Shown here: positions 4,355 through 5,815 of the stretch, piece by piece | How the letters are laid out: every line of letters begins with the position of its first letter | Position numbering within the stretch: position 1 is the stretch's first letter | Assembly (NCBI GenBank): GCA_021821565.1 | Contig: JAKACI010000105.1 | Coordinates: forward strand, 1 to 5,815 | DNA: 5,815 nucleotides | Origin: a bacterium | GTDB lineage: Bacteria > SZUA-79 > Acidulodesulfobacterales > Acidulodesulfobacteraceae | Direction: 5' to 3' | Position numbers and translations under genes: made by a program | Notes under the pieces: model-generated | Told to the model about the DNA's origin: nothing | What the model saw: the letters and a program-made list of their open reading frames with translations, nothing else | Database searches by the model: none

Positions 4355-5701
4355 TCATCCAAAAAGATGCGGAAATACGACGGTTATACCGTATAATCCG
4401 TTCATTATTATCAAAAATCCGACTATTACAAACGCTGAAATATTTTGCCATCTTTTATTTATATGTTCACCCATAATTTCTTTATCGTTCAGCAAAAGCA
4501 ATAAAAATAGCATAGCGGCAGGCATAAATATTGAAGCTATAACCTGAACGGTCAGGTTTAAGAAACCTAACGGAATATTTGGTATTAAAACTATCGTGCC
4601 TGCTATTAATACGCTTAATAAACCGGGAAGGTAAAAATACCAGCCCTGCAGCGGAGGAAGATTTATGCTTTTTGGCCAGCCTAATGCTTCTCCTGCCGCC
4701 CATGAAGTGCTTGCCGATATTGCTATTGTTGCAATAAGACCGGCTTCTATTAACCCCAGCGCAAATAATTTCATGGGAATAATTCCCATTTTTTCGGAAA
4801 TTACCTGCATAATTTGATTTATGCTAAAATTAGAACTTCCGCTTATTCCGTGAACTACGGAACCTGTTATGATAACTATAGCAATAGCCACAATTACCAT
4901 AAAAGTTGAGCCTACAAAAGTATCTATCTGCCCGTCTCTTATATCTTTCACGGTTAAGCCTTTGTCTACGACAGACGACTGCTGAAAAAACAGCATCCAT
5001 GGCGCTATTGTAGTACCGAGATTTGCAAGAACTACATAAATAAACAATGAATTAATTCCTCCGCTTATATGCCATGTTTTAAAGCTATCTGCAACCACGC
5101 CCCAATTAAGATGCGGAACAAAAAATACAAGCGGAACAAAAATTAAATTTAAAGCGGCAATACTAAGACTAATCCATTCCCATGTATAATATCTTAGAAA
5201 TAATTGTATAGAAAATACGACAATTACTGCAATTATAGAAGATGCTATGGGTGAAACCCCAAAAAACTGCATACCTAAAGTTATACCGATAAATTCGGTG
5301 ATTAAAGTTAAAATATTTGCAATAACTAAATCTGCCAACGAAAACGCACCCCAAAATTTTCCGTACCTTTTCCATATCATTTCGGCATGTCCTCTATGCG
5401 TAACAGCTCCCAGCCTGACGGTCATTTCCTGAACTATATAGGCAACAGGGAGCATTAAAACCATAAAAGGAATAAAAAATCCAAGCCCAAATATAGACCC
5501 TGTTTGAGCATACGTAATTACACCGCCGGCATCATTGTCGGCTATCATAACTAAAATACCAGGACCTATCAAAGAAAGGAGGAGGCAAAGTCTTGAAAAA
5601 TATCCGTATTTTTGCCGCATAATATGAATTTTTAACCTGTCAATCGCCCGCACTTTTATATCAACGGGAAGTTCATCTAATTTATCTTTAAGTTCTTTCA
5701 T
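4355..5701 (-). CDS. NRAMP/SLC11-family metal transporter, NRMT-like (448 aa)
   Basis: This is an inner-membrane divalent-metal importer with about eleven hydrophobic segments. Residue numbers here count from the in-frame GTG at 5710; subtract 3 for the ATG start. A charged cytoplasmic N-terminus (1-40) precedes TM1, with GPG at 49-51 and IADNDAGG at 56-63. The family's DPGN motif is therefore DAGG: D60 is kept, and Pro and Asn are lost. In TM6 the usual A-x-x-M-P-H is T233-T-I-A-P-W238, so the metal-coordinating Met is Ala and the His is Trp. VQEMTVRLG...RGHAEMI (93-112) follows TM2. These changes resemble the NRAMP-related magnesium transporters (NRMT), known to take up Mg2+ and Mn2+, so a canonical MntH name is avoided. 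The ATG at 5699-5701 is preferred because the GTG belongs to an AAGGTG Shine-Dalgarno six bases before it. The family is certain; the ion is inferred. Confidence 0.92.
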   Translation of the reverse strand: MKELKDKLDELPVDIKVRAIDRLKIHIMRQKYGYFSRLCLLLSLIGPGILVMIADNDAGGVITYAQTGSIFGLGFFIPFMVLMLPVAYIVQEMTVRLGAVTHRGHAEMIWKRYGKFWGAFSLADLVIANILTLITEFIGITLGMQFFGVSPIASSIIAVIVVFSIQLFLRYYTWEWISLSIAALNLIFVPLVFFVPHLNWGVVADSFKTWHISGGINSLFIYVVLANLGTTIAPWMLFFQQSSVVDKGLTVKDIRDGQIDTFVGSTFMVIVAIAIVIITGSVVHGISGSSNFSINQIMQVISEKMGIIPMKLFALGLIEAGLIATIAISASTSWAAGEALGWPKSINLPPLQGWYFYLPGLLSVLIAGTIVLIPNIPLGFLNLTVQVIASIFMPAAMLFLLLLLNDKEIMGEHINKRWQNISAFVIVGFLIIMNGLYGITVVFPHLFG

Positions 5702-5815
5702 ATCTGTCACCTTAACTTATTAATTTTATACATACTTTATCCTGCGTTTGGATAAGCCGCTATATCAGCATTCAAAATAATAAAACCGTCAATTACTTTC
5801 TTTAACTATATTTAT
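5702..5815. other. leader/promoter region of the transporter gene
   Basis: No gene is visible. On the minus strand it contains the AAGGTG ribosome-binding site, a TATAAA-like box near 5724-5729, an inverted repeat at 5737-5755 and a TTGACG (complement of 5787-5792) that could be a -35 box. The best partner for it, TGATAT (complement of 5762-5767), lies 19 bases away, so the promoter call is weak. The region runs off the window edge, so an upstream gene cannot be judged. Confidence 0.4.
5737..5755. promoter_or_regulatory. inverted repeat TTATCC-N7-GGATAA upstream of transporter
   Basis: A 6-bp perfect inverted repeat with a 7-base centre lies 36 bases before the transporter ATG. It could be a repressor operator overlapping the promoter, or a small leader hairpin. 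It is not followed by T's on the minus strand, so it is not a terminator. I do not recognise it as a Fur, MntR or M-box element. Confidence 0.35.

Noticed and set aside
5247..5432. Plus-strand 61-codon frame, together with minus-strand frames at 4482-4703 and 5169-5375
   Set aside because: All lie inside the transporter gene in other frames and are shadows of its codons.

Overview
The window is very AT-rich. Intergenic DNA is almost pure A/T and the coding regions favour AAA, ATA, AAT and TTT codons. It carries five convincing protein genes: lipA (lipoyl synthase, minus strand), tadA (tRNA adenosine deaminase, plus), an outer-membrane beta-barrel protein (minus), a small single-span membrane protein (minus) and an NRAMP/SLC11-family metal transporter (minus). 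The barrel protein, with its signal peptide and terminal Phe, indicates a diderm (Gram-negative) bacterium. An AT-rich deltaproteobacterium-like lineage would fit, but that placement is only a guess and cannot be shown from this sequence.

Layout. Positions 1-161: A/T-only DNA with short repeats, downstream of lipA. 162-1037: lipA, minus. 1038-1380: divergent lipA/tadA intergenic region with an 11-bp tandem repeat, a 24-bp perfect palindrome containing a TGAT-N4-ATCA core, and a TATAAT box just before tadA. 1381-1857: tadA, plus. 1858-2065: convergent A/T-rich gap. 2066-3526: barrel protein, minus, with an Asn-rich N-terminal linker. 3527-3751: gap with a small GC-richer islet and hairpins. 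3752-4015: tail-anchored small protein. 4016-4354: gap holding a 26-bp perfect inverted repeat made of two REP-like units. 4355-5701: NRAMP-like transporter. 5702-5815: its leader, with a small inverted repeat.

The genes do not form an obvious pathway. LipA and TadA are housekeeping enzymes with somewhat divergent signatures and no neighbouring partner such as lipB. The three minus-strand envelope genes (transporter, small protein, barrel) run in the same direction, but gaps of 225-340 bp, one holding a repeat element, argue against a tight operon. The points most worth a second look are the REP-doublet element, the transporter's DAGG/APW substitutions at the canonical NRAMP metal-site motifs (resembling the NRAMP-related magnesium transporter branch), the FNR/CRP-like palindrome upstream of tadA, and the repeat-built Asn-rich linker of the barrel protein. 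I saw no RNA gene, CRISPR array, intact insertion sequence or clearly new multi-gene system.
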